A stretch of DNA of 64,000 nucleotides from Lactobacillus sp. CBA3605 (GTDB taxonomy: Bacteria > Bacillota > Bacilli > Lactobacillales > Lactobacillaceae), in contig NZ_CP027190.1 of assembly GCF_002970915.1 (NCBI RefSeq), positions 496,001 to 560,000 of the forward strand. The letters are read 5' to 3'. This document shows, piece after piece, positions 26,172 to 35,464 of this stretch (position 1 is the stretch's first letter; every line of letters begins with the position of its first letter). Below the pieces are notes generated by a model. That model did not search any database. It saw nothing but the letters and a program-made list of their open reading frames with translations, and was not told where the DNA came from. A program made the position numbers and the translations under genes.

Positions 26172-27626
26172 TTATTTTCGACTCTTGCGAACTTGTAACA
26201 TCTCATTAAAAATTGACTCGATTTGGTTTCGTTTTAGGATGCCAATCAAGAGTATTGCTAAAATTAGCCCATATCTTAACATCCGATTGGTATATGAAAT
26301 CAAGAATAGGAAGCCAACCAGTAGAAATACTGCCGTTAATACCAATAACTTTTTAGTGTCGTATGGTTGTTCGCCAAGCTTCTCGCGACAAATTATATTC
26401 ATAAAGACATAATGAAAGATAGCATAGGCAATATAACAAATTAACGTCACATAGCCTGCAACATAATATCCAAAAACTGGAATCAATAAGAAATTCAACA
26501 CAACATTCAACACTGCACCAATTAAACTAGCAATCATAATTAAGGTCGTTTTCTCATAATAAAATTCAAACTTAGCAAAAAGATCATAACTGAACATAAA
26601 GAAAACACTCATCGCAACTGGCGGAATAATCCAACTTGCATTGTAATATGATTTAGGCGCAAAAATCGCTACTGCCTCTGGTGCAAATGCAATAAGAATT
26701 AAATTAGCAATAGCAATTAAGATAAGCGCACCATATACGACCCCAGAAATATCAGAAATTTTCTTGTCTTTTATTTTTTGGTACATCCATGGACTTAACG
26801 TTTGAGAGAGCGCTGTATTAAACAGAATCATTATTTGTGAAAGTGAATACGCTAAACTGTATATACCAGCGCTTTCCGGATTAACCATCTTCGAAATCAT
26901 GATTCGATCAGCACTACTCAAAACAATCTGCGACAAATAGTGCGGAACTAACGGTAGATTAAAAGCCAGTGCGTGTAACCAAAAACGCTTTGAATAGAAA
27001 TGCTTACCTCGATACATCTGTACGATAAACAATCCTGTATAGCCAATAACTTCAACGAGGGCTAAACCGACTATTCGAGCTGTAACTTTATCATTTGAGT
27101 TTAGAACTAGAAATACACCAACAATCGGCTTGGCTAACGATACCAGTAATGTCACACCCACTAATGCTTTGTATCTTAAGATCACTCTTTGTTCCGCTGC
27201 CCAGAAGTTAAAAACTGACGAGGTCCAAACCATTATTAACATTGCTAACATTTGCGTTGTCGTTAGTGTAAATAGGCCATTCCAAAAATTATGAAATACC
27301 AAGTAAATAAGGGTCCATAGACAAACCAAGATAAAGGTTAGCCCTTGTAGTGAGGACGAATAAAGTGGTCGCTCTTTATCGTACTTAATCAACCCCTGCG
27401 TATAAACACCGTAGCAAAGATTCAAAGAAACGAAAATCGTCACAATCCCTAACCAAGAATTAAAGACATTGAATTGTCCATATTGAGCTGTAGATAATAA
27501 TCTAGTGAAAATTGGTGTTGAAATCGTTGAGATTCCTTTTTGTAGAAAAGAACACGCCACAAACCAAATGGATGCCTTAACTTGTTTGGGTAGTCTTCGG
27601 TATTTATCTTTGACAGTGACTAGCAT
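26172..27626 (-). CDS. polysaccharide flippase (Wzx-like)
   Basis: A 484-residue polytopic membrane protein of the MATE/oligosaccharide flippase superfamily, with about 12-14 hydrophobic helices. The N-terminal region has FLQKGISTISTPIFTRLLS, typical for Wzx/RfbX flippases that move undecaprenyl-linked repeat units outward. Start ATG 27626 follows AAAGG. It comes after the decoration trio in the EPS operon and completes a Wzx/Wzy system together with the polymerase at 31158. Confidence 0.9.
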   Translation of the reverse strand: MLVTVKDKYRRLPKQVKASIWFVACSFLQKGISTISTPIFTRLLSTAQYGQFNVFNSWLGIVTIFVSLNLCYGVYTQGLIKYDKERPLYSSSLQGLTFILVCLWTLIYLVFHNFWNGLFTLTTTQMLAMLIMVWTSSVFNFWAAEQRVILRYKALVGVTLLVSLAKPIVGVFLVLNSNDKVTARIVGLALVEVIGYTGLFIVQMYRGKHFYSKRFWLHALAFNLPLVPHYLSQIVLSSADRIMISKMVNPESAGIYSLAYSLSQIMILFNTALSQTLSPWMYQKIKDKKISDISGVVYGALILIAIANLILIAFAPEAVAIFAPKSYYNASWIIPPVAMSVFFMFSYDLFAKFEFYYEKTTLIMIASLIGAVLNVVLNFLLIPVFGYYVAGYVTLICYIAYAIFHYVFMNIICREKLGEQPYDTKKLLVLTAVFLLVGFLFLISYTNRMLRYGLILAILLIGILKRNQIESIFNEMLQVRKSRK

Positions 27627-27756
27627 GGGACCCAACCTTTCATTCTTATCTACAGCTATTAAAACTATTTGTCTACAAAAATTTAAAAATCATAAAAATC
27701 CCCGTCCTAGTTAAAATGAACAAATCGAATTTCTATGATTTATAATTTGGATGGCA

Positions 27757-28797
27757 TTAATCTTCAATTTGATTAAGAAACATTTCAAGCGCCATGACTA
27801 ACCATTTCTGATCCCCTGACATATCATCAGTACAATGCGGATAAAATTCTGGCCGTTTAGGTCCTGCCCAATCCTTCAACCATTCATTGGTTGCACGTGG
27901 CATTGGCCGTTTTTCTGGGACATTAAAGCCTTTAAACAAGTAATTAAAAATTTCTCTGACTAGATATTTATTCTCGCCGTTTCGAATCCGCTGATAATCC
28001 AGATCTCCTTCTAGATAACAACGTGAAAATGGAATTACGACCCCAAAATTTGCGGTTTCTGAAGCATTGACATAAGAACCCAGGCTCTCTGGCAAAAATT
28101 CAGTTGACAGAAATTCATGCGGATCCACATGACCATCTCTTTCATGTCGTTGAATAGGATCTAAGACTAGTTCAGATTCCTTAAGTACCTTATATGGTTT
28201 TACAAACTCATAACGTTCAATAAAATCACCGATTAACCAATCCTTTGATAGAAGATTACTTAGCCCACCAAAAATACAATCAGATGATTCCCCATAAATC
28301 AATCGTTCGAAGCCATCAGCTTTTGCCTGTAGTGCAGCTTTATACACTTGAACCTCAATCGAATGAATCGGCGCACCTTTATGGTTCATTAACAGTGGTG
28401 CAAATTTTTCAAAATCTTCCCAATAAACTTCAACAACTTTATGCTTTAATCCACATTCCTTAGCATACTTAGCTGCGGCTTCAGTTTCATCAGTCACCTT
28501 TACACCTGGAACAACACATTTAAAGGTATAAGCCGTAGATCCTTTTGGCATGAATTTTGCCAGAATCGCTGAATCAATTCCTCCGGAAAGTGCAATCGCG
28601 GCCTTACCATCTTTAGTTGCTGCTTCAACTTGTTTTTTCAAGTCAGCCATTAATTCTGTGCTGTTGCTAACACCAGTTCTTTCAAATTTCATATCTGGTA
28701 TATTGGGTATAATTCCCGCTTTAAATTGTTTCTGGGAATCGACTATTCTTCGATACATCAGAAAAGAACTCATACTATATTTTTTATCAACAATCAT
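27757..28797 (-). CDS. asparagine synthetase-like PP-loop protein lacking glutaminase domain
   Basis: A 346-residue protein whose core matches the synthetase half of AsnB/beta-lactam synthetase enzymes: PP-loop ALSGGIDSAIL at residues 69-79 and YGESSDCIFGG at 168-178. The latter corresponds to GEGSDExFGG of AsnB, keeping Glu and Asp but replacing the following Glu by Cys. The N-terminal Ntn glutaminase domain is absent, with only about 65 residues before the PP-loop, so ammonia or an amine from elsewhere is likely used. It probably adenylates a carboxylate to form an amide on an EPS or cytidylylated precursor; substrate unknown. It starts 2 bp after the TagD-like gene stop, with AGAGGTGA before ATG. 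Confidence 0.75.
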   Translation of the reverse strand: MIVDKKYSMSSFLMYRRIVDSQKQFKAGIIPNIPDMKFERTGVSNSTELMADLKKQVEAATKDGKAAIALSGGIDSAILAKFMPKGSTAYTFKCVVPGVKVTDETEAAAKYAKECGLKHKVVEVYWEDFEKFAPLLMNHKGAPIHSIEVQVYKAALQAKADGFERLIYGESSDCIFGGLSNLLSKDWLIGDFIERYEFVKPYKVLKESELVLDPIQRHERDGHVDPHEFLSTEFLPESLGSYVNASETANFGVVIPFSRCYLEGDLDYQRIRNGENKYLVREIFNYLFKGFNVPEKRPMPRATNEWLKDWAGPKRPEFYPHCTDDMSGDQKWLVMALEMFLNQIED

Positions 28798-28799
28798 TT

Positions 28800-29216
28800 T
28801 TAATCACCTCTAACAGCTTTAAGCGCTGCTGTAATTTTGGTTGAGGAAACACCTTTCGTGTATGGGAAATAAGTAATACTAATCCCCGCTTCATTAAAGT
28901 CTTTTTCATACTTATTCCATTTTTCAGTGCCGTACCAATCGTCACCAACAAAAAGCATTGTTGCACCAAGCTTCTTACACATCTTTAATTTATCCATATC
29001 GTATTGTGGCACTACTGCATCAACATACTCACAACTCCGAACAATCTCAATTCGATCGGAGAAAGGAATCATTGCATGTTTACCTTTATACGTCACTAAA
29101 TCATCAACTGTTACACCAACAATTAACTTGTCACACATACTTTTTGCATTTTTTAATAAAGTTAAATGACCAATGTGGAATAAATCAAATACCCCGGCAG
29201 TATATCCAATAACCAT
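28800..29216 (-). CDS. TagD-like cytidylyltransferase
   Basis: A 138-residue nucleotidyltransferase of the glycerol-3-phosphate/choline-phosphate cytidylyltransferase superfamily. The HxGH motif is in FDLFHIGHLTLL (residues 14-17) and MLFVGDDWYG matches the TagD MGDDW region. The C-terminal signature RTEGIST of TagD reads YTKGVSS here, with Arg replaced by Tyr, so the alcohol phosphate used may not be glycerol-3-phosphate. It likely makes a CDP-activated polyol or amino alcohol for the LicD transferase encoded just upstream. AAGGAGA precedes ATG. Confidence 0.85.
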   Translation of the reverse strand: MVIGYTAGVFDLFHIGHLTLLKNAKSMCDKLIVGVTVDDLVTYKGKHAMIPFSDRIEIVRSCEYVDAVVPQYDMDKLKMCKKLGATMLFVGDDWYGTEKWNKYEKDFNEAGISITYFPYTKGVSSTKITAALKAVRGD

Positions 29217-29267
29217 TTTCTTATCTCCTTATAAAAGTTCTAATCTAATTGCCATCAATCACGGGAT

Positions 29268-30119
29268 TCAATGCTTTTGTCGATATAATTTTTGATAATA
29301 TTTATAGGAATGTTCTAAATCATTAATTCCTTGATTAACTTCATGGAGTGACCTTTGTTCCTTTTTTGACGGTAATTTCATATAATCACCGAACATTTGC
29401 GTTAGCATGTTATCCCATCCAATCGGCATTCTAACTGTTGTATCCTCAAACTCAACTTTCACATAGCTAGAAAACCACTCAATTGGAAATATTAACCGCT
29501 CAATTTTGTCCGACCATACATAACCCGTAAAATTACTATCATTAAAAGAATATGTTGCAATATAAGCTAACCATTTATTCCAAAAATAATTATTTGGTAT
29601 AAACGTCTTTAACATTTGAACGCCTAGCCACAATACTTTCCCACCAATGCTATTTTGCATTAACATATGTGTCCTAATTTTATAATTGTAACGTGCATAT
29701 TTTTTTAACTGGCGCAAATACCTTTTTCGTCCAACCCCTTCATCGGGTACACCAGCTAATGGCATAATGTCCAACCACACACCTTCAAAGGTATCTTCCC
29801 AATTAAGGAACGTTTTTTCGGTCATTGTAGTTCGATTATCCATAACCTTTAAAAATCTTAAGTAATCATGATCTGAATCAGCAGGACTCATAACAGTGAG
29901 ATAATCAGGAAGATGCTTTGCAACAATCTTTTCCAAAATCAAAAAATCTTCAACCGGCATAGCTATATCCATATCGTCGTCCCACGGAATAAACCCTTGA
30001 TGACGTGCCGCGCCTAAGCAACTGCCACCAATAACAAAATACCTCAAATTATTTTTTTCACACAATTTTGCGACTTCTTTATATATATTCAAAATATAGC
30101 TTTGGGTTTTAGTCATCAT
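29268..30119 (-). CDS. LicD family phosphotransferase
   Basis: A 283-residue cytoplasmic transferase of the LicD family, which moves phosphocholine or similar phospho-alcohols from CDP-linked donors to glycans. The family hallmark is clear near residues 32-55: IGGSCLGAARHQGF followed by PWDDDMDIAM. Further conserved LDIMPLAGVP lies near residue 117. Probable function is addition of a phospho-substituent to the EPS repeat unit before export. It stands next to a CDP-forming enzyme, which supports the pairing. AAGGAAGGG lies about 10 bp before the ATG. Confidence 0.88.
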   Translation of the reverse strand: MMTKTQSYILNIYKEVAKLCEKNNLRYFVIGGSCLGAARHQGFIPWDDDMDIAMPVEDFLILEKIVAKHLPDYLTVMSPADSDHDYLRFLKVMDNRTTMTEKTFLNWEDTFEGVWLDIMPLAGVPDEGVGRKRYLRQLKKYARYNYKIRTHMLMQNSIGGKVLWLGVQMLKTFIPNNYFWNKWLAYIATYSFNDSNFTGYVWSDKIERLIFPIEWFSSYVKVEFEDTTVRMPIGWDNMLTQMFGDYMKLPSKKEQRSLHEVNQGINDLEHSYKYYQKLYRQKH

Positions 30120-30189
30120 AATTTTATTGCCCTTCCTTAGGCCAAAAATAACATCATCTAAAAAACAATATTTTGTTTTTAGTCTGATT

Positions 30190-31143
30190 TTAATTAGCCT
30201 TGATTTTAACCATGAAATAAAGTAATAACCATTGTTCAGAACGCAACAATGCCAATATTACTTTTTCAGTCTTACTTGGCATTAACTTCATATTTAGTTT
30301 TCCAAAATCTTCATATTTTATTATTTCATTAATATCGCTCTTGAAATCTGAATATGAATCTGATGAATTTAATAAGGTCAATTTGATCGATCTCATCTCT
30401 AAAAAAGCCCATGAACAATTAAATTTATAATTAAAGACATCATTTCCAGATTTAACAATATTGTCAACCTGGGTCCATATGTTTTTTATTTTTTGTCTAG
30501 ATAATGTCCCTTCAACAACTTTATTTTCATATCCTATGGATGAAATTATTTTGATGTTATTAACATATTTCAAATAGTTAAACACAAAAATAGTATCTTC
30601 TCCGTACTGTTGATTTTTAAACAAAAGATTGTTTTCTTTTATAATTGAGCTTTTATATAATTTGGCCCATGGAACAGAGAACAATGGAAACATTTCTTTG
30701 TTAAAGATATACTTTTCAATACTACCAAAATTCATAATACTGGCTTCCTTTGGGCGGAAACTAATTTTCCGATTTTTACTATCATATAGATATCCTGACT
30801 GAACCAAGTCGTACCTTGAGAATGCATATAGATCAGCCAGGTAATCCTTTGAGAGAACATCATCCCCATCAACAAATACGACTCTTTCACCTTTCACATG
30901 CATAAGTCCTGTGTTCCTGGCACTCGAAACACCTTGATTATTTTGAGAATATAATTCACAATATGTTTTGTATTGATTTTGAAATTTACGACAAAGTGCC
31001 TGGGTCTGGTCAGTTGATCCATCATCAACAATGATGACTTGAATATCCTGATAGCTTTGATTTATGATACTTTGCAAACATCGAATAACATATTTTTCTT
31101 TATTATAAAAAGTTACAATTACACTAATATGACACTTTTTCAT
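30190..31143 (-). CDS. glycosyltransferase family 2
   Basis: A 317-residue inverting glycosyltransferase, GT-A fold, probably adding a sugar to the EPS lipid-linked unit at the membrane face. N-terminal ISVIVTFYNKEKYVIRCL, VDDGSTDQT and the DxD-type VFVDGDDVLS are visible. Start ATG 31143 follows GGGAG; a longer TTG frame (31161) overlaps the polymerase gene. Visibly AT-rich, as are its neighbours. Confidence 0.9.
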   Translation of the reverse strand: MKKCHISVIVTFYNKEKYVIRCLQSIINQSYQDIQVIIVDDGSTDQTQALCRKFQNQYKTYCELYSQNNQGVSSARNTGLMHVKGERVVFVDGDDVLSKDYLADLYAFSRYDLVQSGYLYDSKNRKISFRPKEASIMNFGSIEKYIFNKEMFPLFSVPWAKLYKSSIIKENNLLFKNQQYGEDTIFVFNYLKYVNNIKIISSIGYENKVVEGTLSRQKIKNIWTQVDNIVKSGNDVFNYKFNCSWAFLEMRSIKLTLLNSSDSYSDFKSDINEIIKYEDFGKLNMKLMPSKTEKVILALLRSEQWLLLYFMVKIKAN

Positions 31144-31157
31144 AATTTCTCCCAGTA

Positions 31158-32249
31158 TCAAAATAATGATAAGAATTGATTGTTATAGAATATATCAAAC
31201 ACAATTGTCTTTATCCCCAAACTTGAATTTAAATCGAATGCATAAAAAGAAGTCACAACCATCATTAATTGTATTAAAAATGCTATTAATCCCACTTTCG
31301 AAATCGCACCCTTTTTAAACCAGAAACTGTTTCCAATAATAATGTAGTTAAATACCAATATTGACCTAAAAATTCTAGAGAAAACTGGATCAAATGAATA
31401 TAAGGGAATGAGACACAATGCCCACATATTAATTCGCCAGATTGATGTATTGAGCTGACTTTGCGGTTTTCGTTTATAAATATAAAAGATTATTCCCGCT
31501 TGTAAGATTTGCCAAGTTGCCCAAAAAATATAATGCGAAATAGTAGAATTAGCTGCCAATGTAGAAAAATATAAATTTGATTTTTCTGCCATAGCATCAC
31601 CAGAAAAGCTACTGACTATCCCATAAATACGACTTCTAGCAACTGTACCTAATAAAATCACTAAAACTGTCAGCACATTTTGAATTTTATTTGATAACAA
31701 AAGATATATTGGTAAAGTAAAATACAAAATTGCTCCTGTATGGAACTGACACGCTAGCAACGCACTCAAAACTAAGATAAGTGTTCTGTTTAGTTTAGAC
31801 TTTGCATGTAATGACATATATATACCAAAAACCGTTATTCCCATCGCATAATACCAACGTTTTTGAATAATATCATCAATAAATGGATAGATAAACATAA
31901 ACGAAAGAACGATCGTAGGACTTGATGATAATCTAAAAATAACAAATGCTATCAGCAATGTAGATATCGTGGTCAATATGAAATTGAACGTAACATAATT
32001 CATAGCATATCCTTTAGCTATAATTGCTAAATATTTATATAAAAGCATTAAAATCCCGGATGAATATATACTTGATATGTCAGCAACTTGAAACGTTTCA
32101 AAATTATTTATCCAATCAGCACTGTAAGTATTTAACCCGCTAATTAAGATTAACCATACTAATTGTATGAAAAAGAATGTTTTATTTCGAAAAACAATTC
32201 CAAATATAATCATGAATAATGTAATGCTCAATCCCATTCCAACTACCAT
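31158..32249 (-). CDS. EpsG/Wzy-like polysaccharide polymerase
   Basis: A 363-residue membrane protein with about 9-10 hydrophobic helices and no close motif other than the EpsG-family layout: FIYPFIDDIIQKRWYYAMGI with the conserved Arg region, followed by CQFHTGAILYF. EpsG/Wzy proteins polymerise lipid-linked repeat units outside the membrane. Between DUF6625 and GT2 genes in the EPS operon. AAGGAGAGAAG precedes ATG. Confidence 0.82.
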   Translation of the reverse strand: MVVGMGLSITLFMIIFGIVFRNKTFFFIQLVWLILISGLNTYSADWINNFETFQVADISSIYSSGILMLLYKYLAIIAKGYAMNYVTFNFILTTISTLLIAFVIFRLSSSPTIVLSFMFIYPFIDDIIQKRWYYAMGITVFGIYMSLHAKSKLNRTLILVLSALLACQFHTGAILYFTLPIYLLLSNKIQNVLTVLVILLGTVARSRIYGIVSSFSGDAMAEKSNLYFSTLAANSTISHYIFWATWQILQAGIIFYIYKRKPQSQLNTSIWRINMWALCLIPLYSFDPVFSRIFRSILVFNYIIIGNSFWFKKGAISKVGLIAFLIQLMMVVTSFYAFDLNSSLGIKTIVFDIFYNNQFLSLF

Positions 32250-32271
32250 ATCTCTTCTCTCCTTCTATTGT

Positions 32272-33222
32272 TCACCTACCTCTTATTAACTTTTTTCTGA
32301 TTTTATCAAGTAAGTTACTGGTCCGTAACCGAAAATAATGCATGTTAAAATGTTTGTATTTAGGAAAATTTTCCGCAGTTAAACTTCTATCCTTAAAATC
32401 ATCAAAAGAATTTGGGATGATTTTAAAACGTTCGACATCCGTTAGTTTTAGACTCATCTGTCGAGACTGCATATGCAAATATAGATACTCATGATGCTCT
32501 ATATTTCCATTTTTTTTAATATATCTACTTAGATTACCTTTGTCCCACACAAAAATATTTTTTGACTTTCTTTCAATCTGGTACTTTTTATCTTGATTTA
32601 ACATTGTCAACCTAAAATCAGAAGACTTAGTATAAATATTCGCCATAAATAATGAACTAGGATAAATTTTCAATCCTTTCGACATAAAAATCGTATTGAT
32701 GCTATTCTTATACTCTTCATCAAAAGAATTATTGTAACTTGAACTAAAAACTTCTTTATACAATAATCTTCCATCTTGAGGAAACATAAACGCACGATTG
32801 TTGTTATATTCATTTCTAAAAATTGTGCAATGTCCCATATCACCGATTTTATCGTATTCATTCAATAATTCCGGTCCAATAAACTTTGAAAAATCACCCC
32901 AAATTAAATCAGTATCACAATACCCCCAAGCATCATAACTTGTTAAATAGTCTTCAAATACGTATCCATAGGAAGGTCTATAATCACAAAGCTTATACGG
33001 TCGATCTAAACTTATTGGGAAATCAAATTCACCTCTGAATTTAACTTTCATCTCTTCAAAAGTTGTATAATAAACAACAACGTTATTTGGATAATCAAAA
33101 TTTGAATGATCATCTGTAAAAATTAACCAGTCTACATTTGGATTATATTTACAAGAATTGAGAAACAATTGAAAATAATTCTTGAATTTACCGAAATACG
33201 GAATAATAAAAGCAATTTTCAT
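32272..33222 (-). CDS. DUF6625 family protein, glycosyltransferase-like
   Basis: A 316-residue protein of the DUF6625 type, found in EPS/capsule clusters and thought to be a GT-A-like glycosyltransferase. Seen are the N-terminal KIAFIIPYFGKF strand, an internal AWGYCDTDLIWGDF with an Asp-x-Asp at the metal position, and GHCTIFRN. Donor and acceptor are unknown. AAGGAT precedes the ATG. Strongly AT-rich. Confidence 0.8.
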   Translation of the reverse strand: MKIAFIIPYFGKFKNYFQLFLNSCKYNPNVDWLIFTDDHSNFDYPNNVVVYYTTFEEMKVKFRGEFDFPISLDRPYKLCDYRPSYGYVFEDYLTSYDAWGYCDTDLIWGDFSKFIGPELLNEYDKIGDMGHCTIFRNEYNNNRAFMFPQDGRLLYKEVFSSSYNNSFDEEYKNSINTIFMSKGLKIYPSSLFMANIYTKSSDFRLTMLNQDKKYQIERKSKNIFVWDKGNLSRYIKKNGNIEHHEYLYLHMQSRQMSLKLTDVERFKIIPNSFDDFKDRSLTAENFPKYKHFNMHYFRLRTSNLLDKIRKKLIRGR

Positions 33223-33234
33223 TATTAAATCCTT

Positions 33235-34281
33235 TCACTTCAAAATTCTTTTCATAGGTTCAGCGATTTTTAAAATAGTATAAATAAGTACTGATTTATT
33301 TTGTTGACACAATTTGTAAAAAAGAGACCATTTAATTGGTAGCAACGAAAAATCAAACTCAGCAAAAGCTTGCCTATAGATACCATCCTTTAATACGCCA
33401 TTCATCGCTTTTATTTTTGAGTGGAAGCTAAGATTAGAGTTTTCAATGTTCCTCATTAAACTCAACAATTCAACAACAATCCTATTATTTAAAGCTCTGG
33501 AATATGTAGCGTCGAACCTATTCGTATTAATATAATTTTGCATTAAAACATACAATCTTTTTCTACCATTAAATAAATTTGAATTGTATTTCGTCACAAG
33601 TGAATCATTATTTTGTTTAAAATAATGATAATAAGCCCCTCCAAAATATTGGGCATTAGTTATTTTATTAATGTAGTTTATATTAAACCAAGAATCCTCT
33701 GTGCCAATGAGTTTAGTATCCACAAACTTTATATTTTTGCATATTGATGCCTTATAAAATTTCCCCCATGCAGTAGACAGATCATCAATACTAGCAGGAC
33801 ATTTCAATTCATTCCCATATTCTCCAAACAATCTTCTTAATAGATGAATCTTTACTTCAGTCTTGTTAAAATGAATGCTTTTTGTCTTAAATAGATCATT
33901 TATCATAGGTTTGTTTTTATATTCTCTAATATATGGCGTAAATAGCAAATCAACATTAGCCCTTCTAATGACGTCAATACACTTTTCAAAATAATCTGTA
34001 TCTAACCAATCATCCGGATCCAAGAAAAAAATATAATCTCCAATAGAACCTTCGATACCCGTATTTCTAGCATCTGAGAGTCCACCGTTTTTTTTGTGTA
34101 TCACAATTATTCGAGTATCTTGTGTTTTCAAATGATCACAAATATCACCTGAATTGTCAGTTGAACCATCATCCACCAAAATTATTTCGATGTCCTGATA
34201 GGTTTGATTCACAAGAGTATTTACACAACGTTTTAAATACTCTTGAACATTGTAAATAGGAATAATGACACTTATTTTCAT
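33235..34281 (-). CDS. glycosyltransferase family 2
   Basis: A 348-residue GT-A glycosyltransferase in the EPS operon. KISVIIPIYNVQEYLKRCV, LVDDGSTDNSG, GGLSDARNTG and the metal-binding FLDPDDWLD are typical of GT2. The C-terminal part is helical, with a basic end (MKRILK). ATG follows GGCGGAGT. Confidence 0.92.
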   Translation of the reverse strand: MKISVIIPIYNVQEYLKRCVNTLVNQTYQDIEIILVDDGSTDNSGDICDHLKTQDTRIIVIHKKNGGLSDARNTGIEGSIGDYIFFLDPDDWLDTDYFEKCIDVIRRANVDLLFTPYIREYKNKPMINDLFKTKSIHFNKTEVKIHLLRRLFGEYGNELKCPASIDDLSTAWGKFYKASICKNIKFVDTKLIGTEDSWFNINYINKITNAQYFGGAYYHYFKQNNDSLVTKYNSNLFNGRKRLYVLMQNYINTNRFDATYSRALNNRIVVELLSLMRNIENSNLSFHSKIKAMNGVLKDGIYRQAFAEFDFSLLPIKWSLFYKLCQQNKSVLIYTILKIAEPMKRILK

Positions 34282-34319
34282 TGTTATACTCCGCCTTACA
34301 TTTAGTAATTTACTAATAT

Positions 34320-35447
34320 TTAGATTTTATTACTACCAGTGGATAAGAATCCCTGGCCTTCTATTTCCTTACTCTCGTATAATTTCATCAATCTATTCGA
34401 CAATTGATAATAATTATATTTACTTTTCAAGATATCTAAACCGATATTTCCCATTTGACTAACAGATTCCTGAGACATATCGCTAAAAACTGTAAGAGCT
34501 TCATTTAAACTCATTACAGAATTAGACTTAAAAATTAAGCCACTGTAATTGTTGATAATAATCTCAGATAATCCACCAGCATCTGAGGCAATGACCATTT
34601 TCTTATTCTTCATTGCTTCCAGCGCAACAAGTCCGAACCCTTCCCATTTAGATGGAATGATAACCGCGTCACAAAAATTCATATATGAATCAATATATTT
34701 GTTATCTTTCCATCCCAAAAATCGTACATTCTTATTCTCTTTATTGATGCTCGCATTTTTCAGAACTGATTCACCAATGATAACTAGTTCAATATTTTCT
34801 GTTTCAAAATCCGTATTTTCCAACAAAAAGTTCAACCCTTTTTGTTCATCAAAACGTCCTACAAACAGTAATTTTTTTGTTGATACGTTTTTAAATGGAT
34901 TTTCTACTGGTAATATTGTTTGTTTATTTGGAATAGTATTATAAATTAGTTCCATCTTTTGGGCTGGCAATCCATGATCTAAAGCTTTTTGCTCTTCACT
35001 TTTTGAAATATTTATAATTAAATCGGTCTTTCTTGCAAGTATCCGTTCAATTATTTCATACACTTTTCTTTGAAATCTTGATTTGTTTTTTTGCACAAAG
35101 CTCCAGCCATGTGCACAATAAACAATCTTATATGATGCAGGTTTTAAGTAATAGGTTAATCGAATAACTCCAGCAAAACTGCTATGATAGTGAACGATAT
35201 CAGGTTTTAATGCATCTATAGTCTTTCTTAATCGTAAAAGCTTTCTAACATTGCTAATAGACCTTGAATAATCAAAAGTTATATGTTTAAATTTTTCAGA
35301 ATCAAAATTTATATGCTCTGAATTTTCAATCGAATTTATTAATATTACTTGATCAACATCATCCTTTTCCAATTGAAATGAAATTGTATTCCGTAAATAC
35401 GTAGCTACCCCGCCGGAAGCATACTCTGCAACATGAACAATTTTCAT
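34320..35447 (-). CDS. glycosyltransferase family 4
   Basis: A 375-residue retaining GT-B glycosyltransferase. N-terminal KIVHVAEYASGGVATYLRN resembles EpsF/EpsD proteins. The C-terminal donor-binding domain has LLFVGRFDEQKGL and the E-x7-E motif IPSKWEGFGLVALEAM. Probably the second sugar addition after the priming transferase encoded directly upstream. Confidence 0.92.
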   Translation of the reverse strand: MKIVHVAEYASGGVATYLRNTISFQLEKDDVDQVILINSIENSEHINFDSEKFKHITFDYSRSISNVRKLLRLRKTIDALKPDIVHYHSSFAGVIRLTYYLKPASYKIVYCAHGWSFVQKNKSRFQRKVYEIIERILARKTDLIINISKSEEQKALDHGLPAQKMELIYNTIPNKQTILPVENPFKNVSTKKLLFVGRFDEQKGLNFLLENTDFETENIELVIIGESVLKNASINKENKNVRFLGWKDNKYIDSYMNFCDAVIIPSKWEGFGLVALEAMKNKKMVIASDAGGLSEIIINNYSGLIFKSNSVMSLNEALTVFSDMSQESVSQMGNIGLDILKSKYNYYQLSNRLMKLYESKEIEGQGFLSTGSNKI

Positions 35448-35464
35448 AAATATCCTTTCTTCAT

